NCBI GenBank assembly: GCA_006227785.1
Contig: SBFU01000382.1
Coordinates: forward strand, 1-5,847
Source: Burkholderiales bacterium
GTDB taxonomy: Bacteria > Pseudomonadota > Gammaproteobacteria > Burkholderiales > Burkholderiaceae_C
Direction: 5' to 3'
DNA: 5,847 nt
The notes beneath the pieces are model-generated. The model did not search any database. It saw only the letters and a program-made list of their open reading frames with translations, and had not been told where the DNA came from. Position 1 is the stretch's first letter, and each line of letters starts with the position of its first letter. The position numbers were made by a program, and so were the translations under genes. This document shows, piece by piece, positions 1 through 5,723 of this stretch.

Positions 1-656
1 CGCTGCTCCACCGCCCGGTCGAGCAGGTTGTAGGAGATCTGCACGAAGTCCAGCGGCTGGCTGCGCATGATCTGCTCGAACTCGGCGTGACGCCGTCCCT
101 CGCTGGTGGTGATGCCCACGTAGCGCAGCCACCCGGCCGCCTTCATCTCGAACAGACGCGGCAGGTGCACCTGCCAGCCGAGCAGGTTGTGAACCTGCAT
201 CAGGTCGAAGCGCTCCACGCCCCAGCGCTGGCGCGACGTGTCCATCTGGGCGCTGCCGCGCGCGAGGTCGCCATCCCACACCTTGTCCGCCGACCACACG
301 GTCCTGGGACGGCCCAAGGCCGCCAGCGCATGACCAATGGTGGCCTGCGCCGAGCCGTACATGGGCGATGAATCGATCATCCGTCCCCCGCCAGCCAGGA
401 AAGCGCGGATGACATCGGTGGAGGCCGCCAGTCCGGCGGCGTCCTGTCCGACGTTGAACGTGATCCAGCTTCCCAACCCGACCACCGGAATGGCCTCGCC
501 GCTGGACGGAATGCTGCGCAGCAGGGGAGTCGCTGCTGCGGCTTGCCCGGGCAGCGGTCGCCCCAGGCTCCACACCGCCAGCCCCGCCAAACTGGCCAGG
601 CTGGCGCGCCGCGTGAGTCCATCCAGTCGCCGCTTGGGCAGGTGGTGAGCCTTCAT
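1..656 (-). CDS. Aldo/keto reductase with Tat signal (partial, C-terminus beyond window)
   Basis: This minus-strand reading frame starts at ATG 656-654 and stays open to the window edge, giving 218 residues and lacking the C-terminus. An SD-like GAGGG precedes the start with about 4 bases between. Residues 1-42 look like a twin-arginine signal: a basic start, then LTRRASLASLAGLAVW (R16, R17), an alanine-rich stretch and GQAAAA. The mature part reads as an aldo/keto reductase (TIM barrel, NAD(P)H-dependent carbonyl reduction). The family tetrad is present: D95 and Y100 in MIDSSPMYG, K125 in SADKVW and H156 in LMQVHN. Later barrel strands follow (LRYVGITTSEG, DFVQISYNLLDRA). Tat export would place it in the periplasm, presumably folded with its cofactor; that is inferred from the signal alone. 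It is divergent from the peroxiredoxin gene. The family call is secure; the substrate is unknown. Confidence 0.88.
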   Translation of the reverse strand, partial: MKAHHLPKRRLDGLTRRASLASLAGLAVWSLGRPLPGQAAAATPLLRSIPSSGEAIPVVGLGSWITFNVGQDAAGLAASTDVIRAFLAGGGRMIDSSPMYGSAQATIGHALAALGRPRTVWSADKVWDGDLARGSAQMDTSRQRWGVERFDLMQVHNLLGWQVHLPRLFEMKAAGWLRYVGITTSEGRRHAEFEQIMRSQPLDFVQISYNLLDRAVEQ

Positions 657-754
657 GAATCCCTCATGGCGTTTCAAATCCGGTTCGAAGTTCGCCCGGC
701 AGACAAGTTCCCCAGGGTAGAAGTGGCTCAGTGACCTGGAGCAGGCGAGACAAA

Positions 755-783
755 GCGGACGCCGTGCAGACTGTCTGGTCCGC
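755..783. promoter_or_regulatory. Nested dyad, possible operator for the reductase gene
   Basis: CAGAC-T-GTCTG (767-777) is a perfect 11-base palindrome. It is enclosed by GCGGAC (755-760) and its complement GTCCGC (778-783), with six extra bases on the left side only. Further CAGAC copies lie at 700-704 and 847-851. It sits about 100-130 bases upstream of the reductase start. Its function is unknown; an operator or an RNA hairpin is possible, and chance cannot be excluded. Confidence 0.3.
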
Positions 784-921
784 TGTGGCCAGCGCAAAGG
801 CGTCTTGCGATGAACAAGCGCCATTTGCTTGAACGGGCGGCCGACGCAGACTTCCCGCCCCCACACTCCGCTCAGCCGCAGCGCGGCCCACCCACAGCAA
901 GTGGGGAGGCTATCGACGCGG

Positions 922-934
922 TTGGCAATGCCAA
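922..934. promoter_or_regulatory. Palindrome TTGGCAATGCCAA, candidate LysR-type regulator box
   Basis: The two 6-bp arms are perfect around a single central base, and the site matches the T-N11-A pattern typical of LysR-type regulator boxes. If the promoter proposed at 961-989 is used, with transcription starting near 996, the dyad is centred near -68, the usual place for a LysR recognition site. No LysR gene is in the window, so the regulator is unknown. Confidence 0.4.
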
Positions 935-960
935 TGGCCCGTTTGACAAAACGCAAGTTA

Positions 961-989
961 TTGACGGGCGTCGGTCCATAGACTTCATT
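961..989 (+). promoter_or_regulatory. Candidate sigma-70 promoter for the peroxiredoxin gene
   Basis: TTGACG (961-966) matches five of six bases of the -35 consensus. After 17 bases TTCATT (984-989) gives a poor -10 with three of six matches, as might be seen at an activator-dependent promoter. TTGACA at 943-948 is a perfect -35 hexamer but has no fitting -10 at 16-18 bases. The implied leader to the start at 1046 is about 50 bases. Confidence 0.3.
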
Positions 990-1045
990 CATCGGCCAAG
1001 CCGTTCTGCTTTCCCGGTGTCTCTTCAACCTCAATGGAGTCCCTC

Positions 1046-1684
1046 ATGGAAAACGTCGCCACCTTCCCCCGCCTCAACGAAGCCGCTCCCGACTTCAACG
1101 CCAAGACCACCCACGGAGACCGCTCGCTCGCCGACTACAAAGGCAAGTGGCTGATCCTGTTCTCGCACCCGGCCGACTTCACGCCGGTCTGCACCACCGA
1201 GTTCATCGGCTTCCAGAAGCACGCCGAGACCTTCCGCAGCATGAACTGCGAGCTGATCGGCCTGTCCATCGACAGCCTGTACTCGCACCTGGCCTGGACG
1301 CAGAACATCAAGGAGAAGTTCGGTGTGGAGATCAGCTTCCCCATCATCGAAGACATCAAGATGGACGTGGCCAAGGCCTACGGCATGGTGCACCCCGGTG
1401 CGGCCGACACGCAGGCCGTGCGCGCCACTTTCTTCATCGACCCCGAGGGCATTTTGCGTGCCATGGTCTATTACCCCATGAGCAACGGCCGTTCGATCGA
1501 TGAGTTCGTGCGCCTGCTGCAGGCCATGCAGACCAGCGACGCCAACAAGGTGGCCACGCCCGAAGGCTGGACGCCGGGTTGCGACGTGATCGTGCCGCCC
1601 CCGAAGACCGCAGAGGCCGTGGCCCAGCGCGCCGGCGAGGGCTACAACACCACCGACTGGTACTACTCGACCAAGTCGCTGTGA
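1046..1684 (+). CDS. Prx6-type (1-Cys family) peroxiredoxin
   Basis: The 212-residue product is a cytoplasmic thiol peroxidase that reduces hydrogen peroxide, alkyl hydroperoxides and possibly peroxynitrite. The active-site pattern PxxxTxxC is intact in HPADFTPVCTTEF (P42, T46, peroxidatic C49), and the partner arginine is R126 in AVRATFFIDPEG. The length and the tail after PEGWTPGCDVIVPPPK (residues 172-187) are those of the Prx6 subfamily rather than the shorter AhpC type. C68 and C179 are further cysteines; C179 lies in the C-terminal arm and might act as a resolving cysteine. The start at 1046 is preferred because GGAG (1036-1039) lies 6 bases upstream; an in-frame ATG at 1034 would place this motif inside the gene. 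It leads a rightward run with a persulfide dioxygenase and a SulP transporter, but two hairpins separate it from them. Confidence 0.95.
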   Translation: MENVATFPRLNEAAPDFNAKTTHGDRSLADYKGKWLILFSHPADFTPVCTTEFIGFQKHAETFRSMNCELIGLSIDSLYSHLAWTQNIKEKFGVEISFPIIEDIKMDVAKAYGMVHPGAADTQAVRATFFIDPEGILRAMVYYPMSNGRSIDEFVRLLQAMQTSDANKVATPEGWTPGCDVIVPPPKTAEAVAQRAGEGYNTTDWYYSTKSL

Positions 1685-1704
1685 TCCACCACCCCAACGC
1701 ACCG

Positions 1705-1728
1705 CGCGCGGCCGCACCGGCCGGCGCG
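1705..1728 (+). other. GC-rich hairpin downstream of the peroxiredoxin gene
   Basis: CGCG plus CGGCC (within 1705-1713) can pair with GGCCG and CGCG (1719-1723, 1725-1728) around a five-base loop, leaving one bulged G at 1724. It starts about 20 bases after the peroxiredoxin stop codon. There is no T tract, so it may stabilise the transcript end or induce pausing rather than act as a classical terminator. Confidence 0.45.
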
Positions 1729-1737
1729 TGATCCGCG

Positions 1738-1780
1738 CAGCCGGAGCGCCTGACACAGGCCATCCGGCTGTTTCGCCTTT
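1738..1780 (+). terminator. Strong hairpin between peroxiredoxin and dioxygenase, probable terminator or attenuator
   Basis: CAGCCGGA (1738-1745) pairs perfectly with TCCGGCTG (1763-1770). Inside it, after a 2x2 mismatch, GCCTG (1748-1752) pairs with CAGGC (1756-1760) around ACA. TTTCGCCTTT follows at once, an interrupted T-rich tail. That shape fits an imperfect Rho-independent terminator for the peroxiredoxin transcript. I see no clear promoter between it and the dioxygenase gene, so partial read-through is likely if the genes share a promoter. Confidence 0.6.
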
Positions 1781-1812
1781 CACGATGCCATTGCCATCCA
1801 TCGGAGCTCACC

Positions 1813-2709
1813 ATGAACACCCCATCGCGCCTGCGCATCGAATCGTTCTTTGACCCGGCCACCTTCACCTTCAGCCACATCGTCTGGGACAGCGCCAGCG
1901 CCCAGTGCGCGCTGGTCGACAGCGTGCTCGACTACGACCCCAAGTCCGGACGCACCGGCACCGCCAGCGCCGACCGCCTGATGGCCCGCGTGCGCGAGCT
2001 GGGCCTGCAGGTGCAGTGGCTGCTGGAGACCCATGTGCACGCCGACCACCTGTCGGCCGCGCCCTATCTGCAGCAACACCTGGGTGGCCAGCTGGCCATC
2101 GGCGTGCACATCACCACGGTGCAGAACACCTTCGGCAAGCTGTTCAATGCGGGCACCGAATTCGCGCGCGACGGCAGCCAGTTCGACCGGCTGCTGGCCG
2201 ACGGCGAACACTTTGCCATCGGGGGCCTGCAGGTCCAGGCCATGCACACCCCCGGTCACACGCCGGCCTGCATGACCTATGTGGTGCGCGACCACAGTAC
2301 CGACCCGATCCGCACCGTGGCTTTTGTGGGCGACACGCTCTTCATGCCCGACTACGGCACCGCCCGCTGCGACTTTCCGGGCGGTGACGCGGCCGTCCTC
2401 TACCGTTCGATCCGGAAGGTGCTGGCGCTGCCGGACGACACCGAACTGCGCCTCTGCCACGACTACCCGCCCGACGGACGCGCGCCGCAATGCACGACCA
2501 CGGTGGCGGCGCAGAAGGCCGCCAATGTGCACGTTCACCAGGGCGTGGGCGAGGCCGAGTTCGTGCAGATGCGCCGCGCGCGGGACGCGAACCTGGACAT
2601 GCCGACACTGATCCTGCCTTCGGTGCAGGTGAACATGCGTGCAGGGCAGATGCCGCCTGCAGAGGACAATGGCGTCGTTTACCTGAAAATCCCCATCAAC
2701 GCTGTCTGA
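1813..2709 (+). CDS. Persulfide dioxygenase, type II/Blh-like metallo-beta-lactamase fold protein
   Basis: The 298-residue protein resembles the Blh/type II persulfide dioxygenases that oxidise glutathione persulfide with O2 to sulfite and glutathione using mononuclear iron. The fold motif THVHADH gives H74, H76, D78 and H79; HTPGHTP gives H149; FVGDTLF gives D174; LCHDYPP gives H216. By analogy with ETHE1, the iron ligands should be H74, H149 and D174. Subfamily marks are SVLDYDPKSGRT (37-48), YGTARCDFPGG (181-191) and the C-terminal LPSVQVNMRAGQMPP (268-282). No rhodanese domain is fused. GGAG at 1803-1806 lies six bases before the start. The SulP gene follows after 13 bases, so the two are almost certainly co-transcribed. 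A plain glyoxalase II is less likely because of the Blh-type tail and the sulfur context. Confidence 0.9.
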   Translation: MNTPSRLRIESFFDPATFTFSHIVWDSASAQCALVDSVLDYDPKSGRTGTASADRLMARVRELGLQVQWLLETHVHADHLSAAPYLQQHLGGQLAIGVHITTVQNTFGKLFNAGTEFARDGSQFDRLLADGEHFAIGGLQVQAMHTPGHTPACMTYVVRDHSTDPIRTVAFVGDTLFMPDYGTARCDFPGGDAAVLYRSIRKVLALPDDTELRLCHDYPPDGRAPQCTTTVAAQKAANVHVHQGVGEAEFVQMRRARDANLDMPTLILPSVQVNMRAGQMPPAEDNGVVYLKIPINAV

Positions 2710-2722
2710 CCTGAACCCCCGC

Positions 2723-4447
2723 ATGCGCACGCACCTGGCCGACTGGTTTCCGATCCTGACCTGGGCGCGTTCCTATGGTCGCCAGGACCTGGCCGGTGAC
2801 CTGACCGCGGCCACCGTGGTGACCCTGCTGCTCATTCCGCAGTGCCTGGCCTACGCGCTGCTGGCGGGCATGCCCGCCGTCACGGGGCTGTATGCCAGCA
2901 TGCTACCGCTGGTGATCTACGCCCTGATGGGCACCAGTCCGGTGCTGGGTGTGGGCCCGGCGGCCCTGCGCTCGATCATGTCGCTGGCGGCGGTCAGTGG
3001 CGTGGCCAGCAGCGGCAGCACGGACTTCGTGGCCGCCACGGCTTTGCTGGCCTTGCTGGTGGGCGCCATGCTGCTGCTGATGGGCGCGCTGCGCATGGGG
3101 TTCGTTGCCAGTTTTCTGAGCACGCCGGTGCTCTCGGGTTTTGTGACGGCCTCCGGCCTGCTGATCGGCATGAGCCAGATGTCGCATGTGCTGGGCACCC
3201 CCCTGAGCAGCAGCAATCTGTGGGTTTTTCTGCAAAGCCTCGCGGCTCAGATCGTGCACATGCACGTCCTGACGGTGGCGGTGGCCGCAGGCACCCTGTT
3301 GTGCCTGTGGGCAGCCAAGCGATGGCTCAAGGGGCTGCTGGTGCGCAGCGGCCTGGGAACGGGGGCGGCCGACCTGGTGGCCAAGGCAGCCCCCCTTCTG
3401 GTGATGCTGGCATCCATCGCGCTGACCGCGACACTGGGCTGGGCCGGACTGGGACTGGCGGTGGTGGGTGACATTCCCCAGGGCCTGCCGGGTCTGGTCT
3501 TCGAGTCGCTGCTGGGTGTCAGCGCTGGCACCTGGCAAGCCTTGCTGCTGCCGGCCTTGCTGATTGCCATGCTGACCTTTGTCGAGCAGGTGTCGATTGC
3601 GCAGGGCATGGCCGCGCGTCGCCGGGAGCGCATTGACACCAGCGCAGAGATGCGGGCCATGGGCGGCGCCAACCTGGCGGCGGGCCTGACCGGCGCCTTT
3701 GCGGTGGGCGCCAGCTTCTCGCGCTCCGTGGTGCTGCATGAGAGCGGGGCCCGCACGGCCTTCACTGGCCTGGTCACCGCGGTGTTGCTGGGCCTGACCG
3801 CCCTGTTCTTCACGCCCTGGCTGTACCACCTGCCACTGGCCGTTCTGGCGGCCACCATCCTGATGGCCCTGGGCAGCCTGGTCGACTGGCGGGGGTTTGC
3901 CAAGTCGTGGCGCATCTCCCGGGCCGATTTCGCGGCCCATGTGCTGACCTTCGCCGTCACGCTGCTGGTCGACCTGGTCAGCGGGCTGATGACCGGTGTC
4001 GTGGTGTCGCTGGTGATGCACCTGTGGATCAGCAGCCGGCCCCACATCGCCGTGGTCGGCAACGTGCCGGGCACCGAGCACTACCGCAACGTGCTTCGGC
4101 ACGAGGTGGTGACCCACCCCGGCGTGCTCGGCCTGCGGGTCGACCAGAGCCTGTTCTTTGCCAATGCGCGCTACCTGGAGGACCGCGTAGCCGAGGCCGT
4201 GGCCATGCGACCCGGCCTGCGGCATGTGGTGCTGCAGTGCGCGGCCGTCAACGACATCGACGCCAGCGCCCTGGACAGCCTGGAGACCATCGTGCAGCGG
4301 CTGTCCGACCAGGGCATATCGCTGCACCTGAGCGAGGTCAAGGGGCCGGTGATGGACCGCCTCAAGCGCACCGACTTCCTGCAGCACCTCAGCGGTCAGG
4401 TGTTCCTGACCCACCACCAGGCCATGACCGCCCTGGTGCAGGACTGA
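2723..4447 (+). CDS. SulP/SLC26-family anion transporter with STAS domain
   Basis: The 574-residue inner-membrane protein has a SulP transport domain (roughly residues 20-440) and a cytoplasmic STAS domain (about 460-570). The N-terminal family signature runs through IPQCLAYALLAGMPAVTGLY (38-57) and YALMGTS; later come FVEQVSIAQG (E288) and GAFAVGASFSRS (R334). The STAS core contains NDIDASAL (510-517), with S515 at the position often conserved in this domain. Substrate cannot be read from sequence: sulfate, sulfite, bicarbonate or another anion are all possible. The neighbouring persulfide dioxygenase favours a sulfur oxyanion. R83 in GPAALRSIM lies in the TM3 anion-site segment, where I would expect a small or hydrophobic residue. 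The ATG at 2723 has no recognisable SD and follows the dioxygenase stop by 13 bases, suggesting translational coupling. The 3' end converges on the methyltransferase gene. Confidence 0.92.
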   Translation: MRTHLADWFPILTWARSYGRQDLAGDLTAATVVTLLLIPQCLAYALLAGMPAVTGLYASMLPLVIYALMGTSPVLGVGPAALRSIMSLAAVSGVASSGSTDFVAATALLALLVGAMLLLMGALRMGFVASFLSTPVLSGFVTASGLLIGMSQMSHVLGTPLSSSNLWVFLQSLAAQIVHMHVLTVAVAAGTLLCLWAAKRWLKGLLVRSGLGTGAADLVAKAAPLLVMLASIALTATLGWAGLGLAVVGDIPQGLPGLVFESLLGVSAGTWQALLLPALLIAMLTFVEQVSIAQGMAARRRERIDTSAEMRAMGGANLAAGLTGAFAVGASFSRSVVLHESGARTAFTGLVTAVLLGLTALFFTPWLYHLPLAVLAATILMALGSLVDWRGFAKSWRISRADFAAHVLTFAVTLLVDLVSGLMTGVVVSLVMHLWISSRPHIAVVGNVPGTEHYRNVLRHEVVTHPGVLGLRVDQSLFFANARYLEDRVAEAVAMRPGLRHVVLQCAAVNDIDASALDSLETIVQRLSDQGISLHLSEVKGPVMDRLKRTDFLQHLSGQVFLTHHQAMTALVQD

Positions 4448-4461
4448 GGGCCTGCCATCAG
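4434..4461. terminator. Weak dyad at convergent gene ends, possible bidirectional terminator
   Basis: GCAGG (4438-4442) pairs with CCTGC (4451-4455) across an eight-base loop, and the dyad covers the 10-base gap between the SulP and methyltransferase stop codons. It lacks a T tract on either strand, so support is weak, but no better terminator exists between these convergent genes. Confidence 0.2.
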
Positions 4462-5189
4462 TTCACGCGCTGCAGCAGGCGCACATGCATGGGCCGCACG
4501 AAGCGGGCCCCATCGTCGGTCTGGTGGGGCTGGTAGGCCTGTCGGACACGTTCGAGCAGTTCGCCGGTGATGTGGTGGTCGGCGAAGCTGGGGTAAAGCA
4601 TGCGCTGCGCGAAGTCGTCAAAGTCCCGATAACGGACCGGCTGGGCGAACCGGCGCTCGGCGGCGGCCTGCCATCGGGTGCCGTCGGCCACGGCCCGGTC
4701 CAGCGCGGCCTGGGCCTCGCGCCGGACCGGGCCTTCGTCGTTGTACAGGCGCACGATCTCGTTGAGCGCGCCGCCATAGATGGGCTCCGACACGTAGAGC
4801 CATCCGCCCGGGCGGACCACACGGGCCAGCTCGGCCAAGGCCGTGTCCATCAGCGCGACGGGCACATGGTGCAGCGACTTGAGCATGAGGGCCAGGTCGG
4901 CGCCGGCATCGGGCAGGGGAATGGCCTGGGCTCCGGCCTCGATGAAACACAGGCGCGCTTCGGGTGTGGCCAGGTTCCTGGCGTGCTGCACGACATCGAC
5001 TTCCAGACCAACCGCCGTGGCCAGCGGGTGGCGCTGCAACAGCTGGCGCAGCAGCCGGGCATTGCCACAACCGGCCTCGATCACCCGCACCCGTTCGATG
5101 TCGACCAGTCCTGCCAGGACATCCAGTTCGTTGTCCACCAGGTCAAGCCGGTCGGGATCCATGCTCGCCTGTTCTGAAATTGCAGCCAT
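4458..5189 (-). CDS. Class I SAM-dependent methyltransferase (Methyltransf_11/25-like), substrate unknown
   Basis: The 243-residue protein has the Rossmann-type SAM fold. Motif I is VIEAGCGNARLL (36-47), with the glycine-rich SAM loop. The acidic residue after strand 2 is E63 in VGLEVD. Motif post-I/II is DLALMLKSLHHVP (98-110), and RVVRPGGWLYVSEP (123-136) is the usual strand-5 region. The C-terminal third (about 140-243) is likely to form the substrate cap and carries no signature I recognise. No signal peptide or membrane segment is seen, so it is cytoplasmic. The start at 5189 has AGGCAGG about seven bases upstream; a second ATG at residue 10 (5162) is possible. A candidate -10, TATCAT, lies about 25 bases upstream and overlaps a palindrome shared with the divergent dsrE-like gene. 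Small-molecule O-, N- or S-methylation cannot be told apart. Confidence 0.85.
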   Translation of the reverse strand: MAAISEQASMDPDRLDLVDNELDVLAGLVDIERVRVIEAGCGNARLLRQLLQRHPLATAVGLEVDVVQHARNLATPEARLCFIEAGAQAIPLPDAGADLALMLKSLHHVPVALMDTALAELARVVRPGGWLYVSEPIYGGALNEIVRLYNDEGPVRREAQAALDRAVADGTRWQAAAERRFAQPVRYRDFDDFAQRMLYPSFADHHITGELLERVRQAYQPHQTDDGARFVRPMHVRLLQRVN

Positions 5190-5208
5190 TGGGTACCTGC
5201 CTTGCGTT

Positions 5209-5236
5209 TTCTCAATGATACTCCGTGGAGTATATG
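5209..5236 (+). promoter_or_regulatory. Candidate promoter for the DsrE-like gene
   Basis: TTCTCA (5209-5214) and TATATG (5231-5236) are 16 bases apart, each matching four of six consensus bases. Transcription from near 5243 would give a leader of about 58 bases. Its -10 overlaps the right arm of the palindrome at 5218-5233. Confidence 0.4.
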
Positions 5237-5241
5237 AAGAA
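5215..5241 (-). promoter_or_regulatory. Candidate promoter for the methyltransferase gene
   Basis: Read on the minus strand, TATCAT (5220-5215) matches five of six bases of the -10 consensus. The best upstream hexamer is TTCTTC (5241-5236), weak and only 15 bases away, so the promoter may be weak or need an activator. The leader would be only about 20 bases. The -10 overlaps the left arm of the palindrome. Confidence 0.35.
5218..5233. promoter_or_regulatory. Perfect palindrome ATACTCC-GT-GGAGTAT, probable shared operator
   Basis: Two perfect 7-bp arms flank a GT centre in the 111-base gap between the divergent methyltransferase and DsrE-like genes. Its arms overlap the -10 candidates of both genes, so a bound dimer or tetramer would block both at once. 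TACT-N6-AGTA arms recall, weakly, sites of CsoR/RcnR-family repressors; the regulator is not in the window and cannot be named. Confidence 0.6.
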
Positions 5242-5300
5242 TGGCTCTTTCGGTGGCTTCGTCACTGATCAATCCAACCATTCCATCAAGGAGTTTGCGC

Positions 5301-5717
5301 ATGAAACCGATCATCGCCCTGGGCACCGCCGCCCTGCTGGCCACCACCACCGCCGTCCAGGCCCAGGACCTGTTCGTCAACATCCACAGCGGCAGCCCCA
5401 TGGCCCAGGGAGCCGGACTGGTGCTGGCCGGACAGGCCCTGGAGCAGAAGGCCCATGTGCGCATCCTGCTGTGCGACGCCGCAGGCGACATCGCGGTCAC
5501 GGGCGCCGAACTGCCCAAGCTCAAGCCGCGCGACGTCACCACCCAGCAGATGCTGCAAGGGGTGATCAAGGCTGGCGCCAAGGTCGAGGTCTGCGCGCTC
5601 TACCTGCCCAACACCGGCAAGCAGCCGACCGATCTGATCCCGGGTGTGACCCCGGCCAAGCCGGCCGACGTGGCGGCCCACCTGCTCAAGCCGGGCCTGA
5701 ACTCTCTGGCGTTCTGA
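5301..5717 (+). CDS. Secreted DsrE-family protein, probable periplasmic sulfur-carrier-like protein
   Basis: The 138-residue product starts at 5301, with AAGGAG (5288-5293) seven bases upstream; a longer in-frame start at 5241 lacks such support. Residues 1-21 form a Sec signal peptide (MKPIIALGTAALLATTTAVQA), with likely cleavage before Q22. The mature protein of about 117 residues follows the DsrE/TusD alpha-beta pattern: DLFVNIHSG, a helix, VRILLCDAAGDIAV (53-66), helix MLQGVIKAG (84-92), strand AKVEVCALYL (93-102) and DLIPGVTPAKPADV. C98 falls where secreted relatives carry a Cys-rich segment (as in CPMCM), but the second cysteine is absent here; C58 is the only other one. A persulfide-binding role is therefore possible but unproven. 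It is divergent from the methyltransferase and ends at a strong hairpin. Confidence 0.8.
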   Translation: MKPIIALGTAALLATTTAVQAQDLFVNIHSGSPMAQGAGLVLAGQALEQKAHVRILLCDAAGDIAVTGAELPKLKPRDVTTQQMLQGVIKAGAKVEVCALYLPNTGKQPTDLIPGVTPAKPADVAAHLLKPGLNSLAF

Positions 5718-5723
5718 GCACCC

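Larger units (their letters stand above)
657..1045. other. Non-coding intergenic region between divergent reductase and peroxiredoxin genes
   Basis: This 389-base stretch separates two divergent start codons. I see no convincing gene: the short open frames have no family resemblance and no good ribosome site. It is rich in dyads. They are CAGAC-T-GTCTG at 767-777 flanked by GCGGAC (755-760) and GTCCGC (778-783), GGGCGG/CCGCCC (835-840/855-860), CCCAC-AGCAA-GTGGG (891-905) and TTGGCA-A-TGCCAA (922-934). TTGACA (943-948) and TTGACG (961-966) lie on the peroxiredoxin side. It probably holds the promoters and operators of both genes. Confidence 0.7.

Noticed and set aside
676..716. GGTTCGAA near 681-690 resembling a tRNA T-arm
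   Set aside because: No acceptor or anticodon stem can be formed around it.
910..981. Possible OxyR site (CTAT at 910-913, ATAG at 978-981)
   Set aside because: The spacing does not fit the four-element ATAG/CTAT pattern; the matches are isolated four-base words.
664..1154. Short open frames in the reductase-peroxiredoxin gap (664-900 minus; 810-1154 plus)
   Set aside because: No family resemblance, no convincing ribosome site, low-complexity Pro/Ser/Arg composition, and the plus-strand one overlaps the peroxiredoxin start in another frame.
1031..1801. 256-codon minus-strand open frame opposite the peroxiredoxin gene
   Set aside because: Shadow of the peroxiredoxin gene; no family motif and it runs through the intergenic hairpins.
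1780..2730. 316-codon minus-strand open frame opposite the dioxygenase gene
   Set aside because: Its composition is dominated by His, Val, Gly and Arg as expected for an antisense shadow, while the plus strand encodes a clear enzyme with all metal ligands.
2903..4417. Long open frame of 504 codons on the minus strand, opposite the SulP gene
   Set aside because: It is rich in Gln, His, Gly and Arg with no hydrophobic core or recognisable family; it mirrors the codon bias of the well-supported SulP gene in high-GC DNA.
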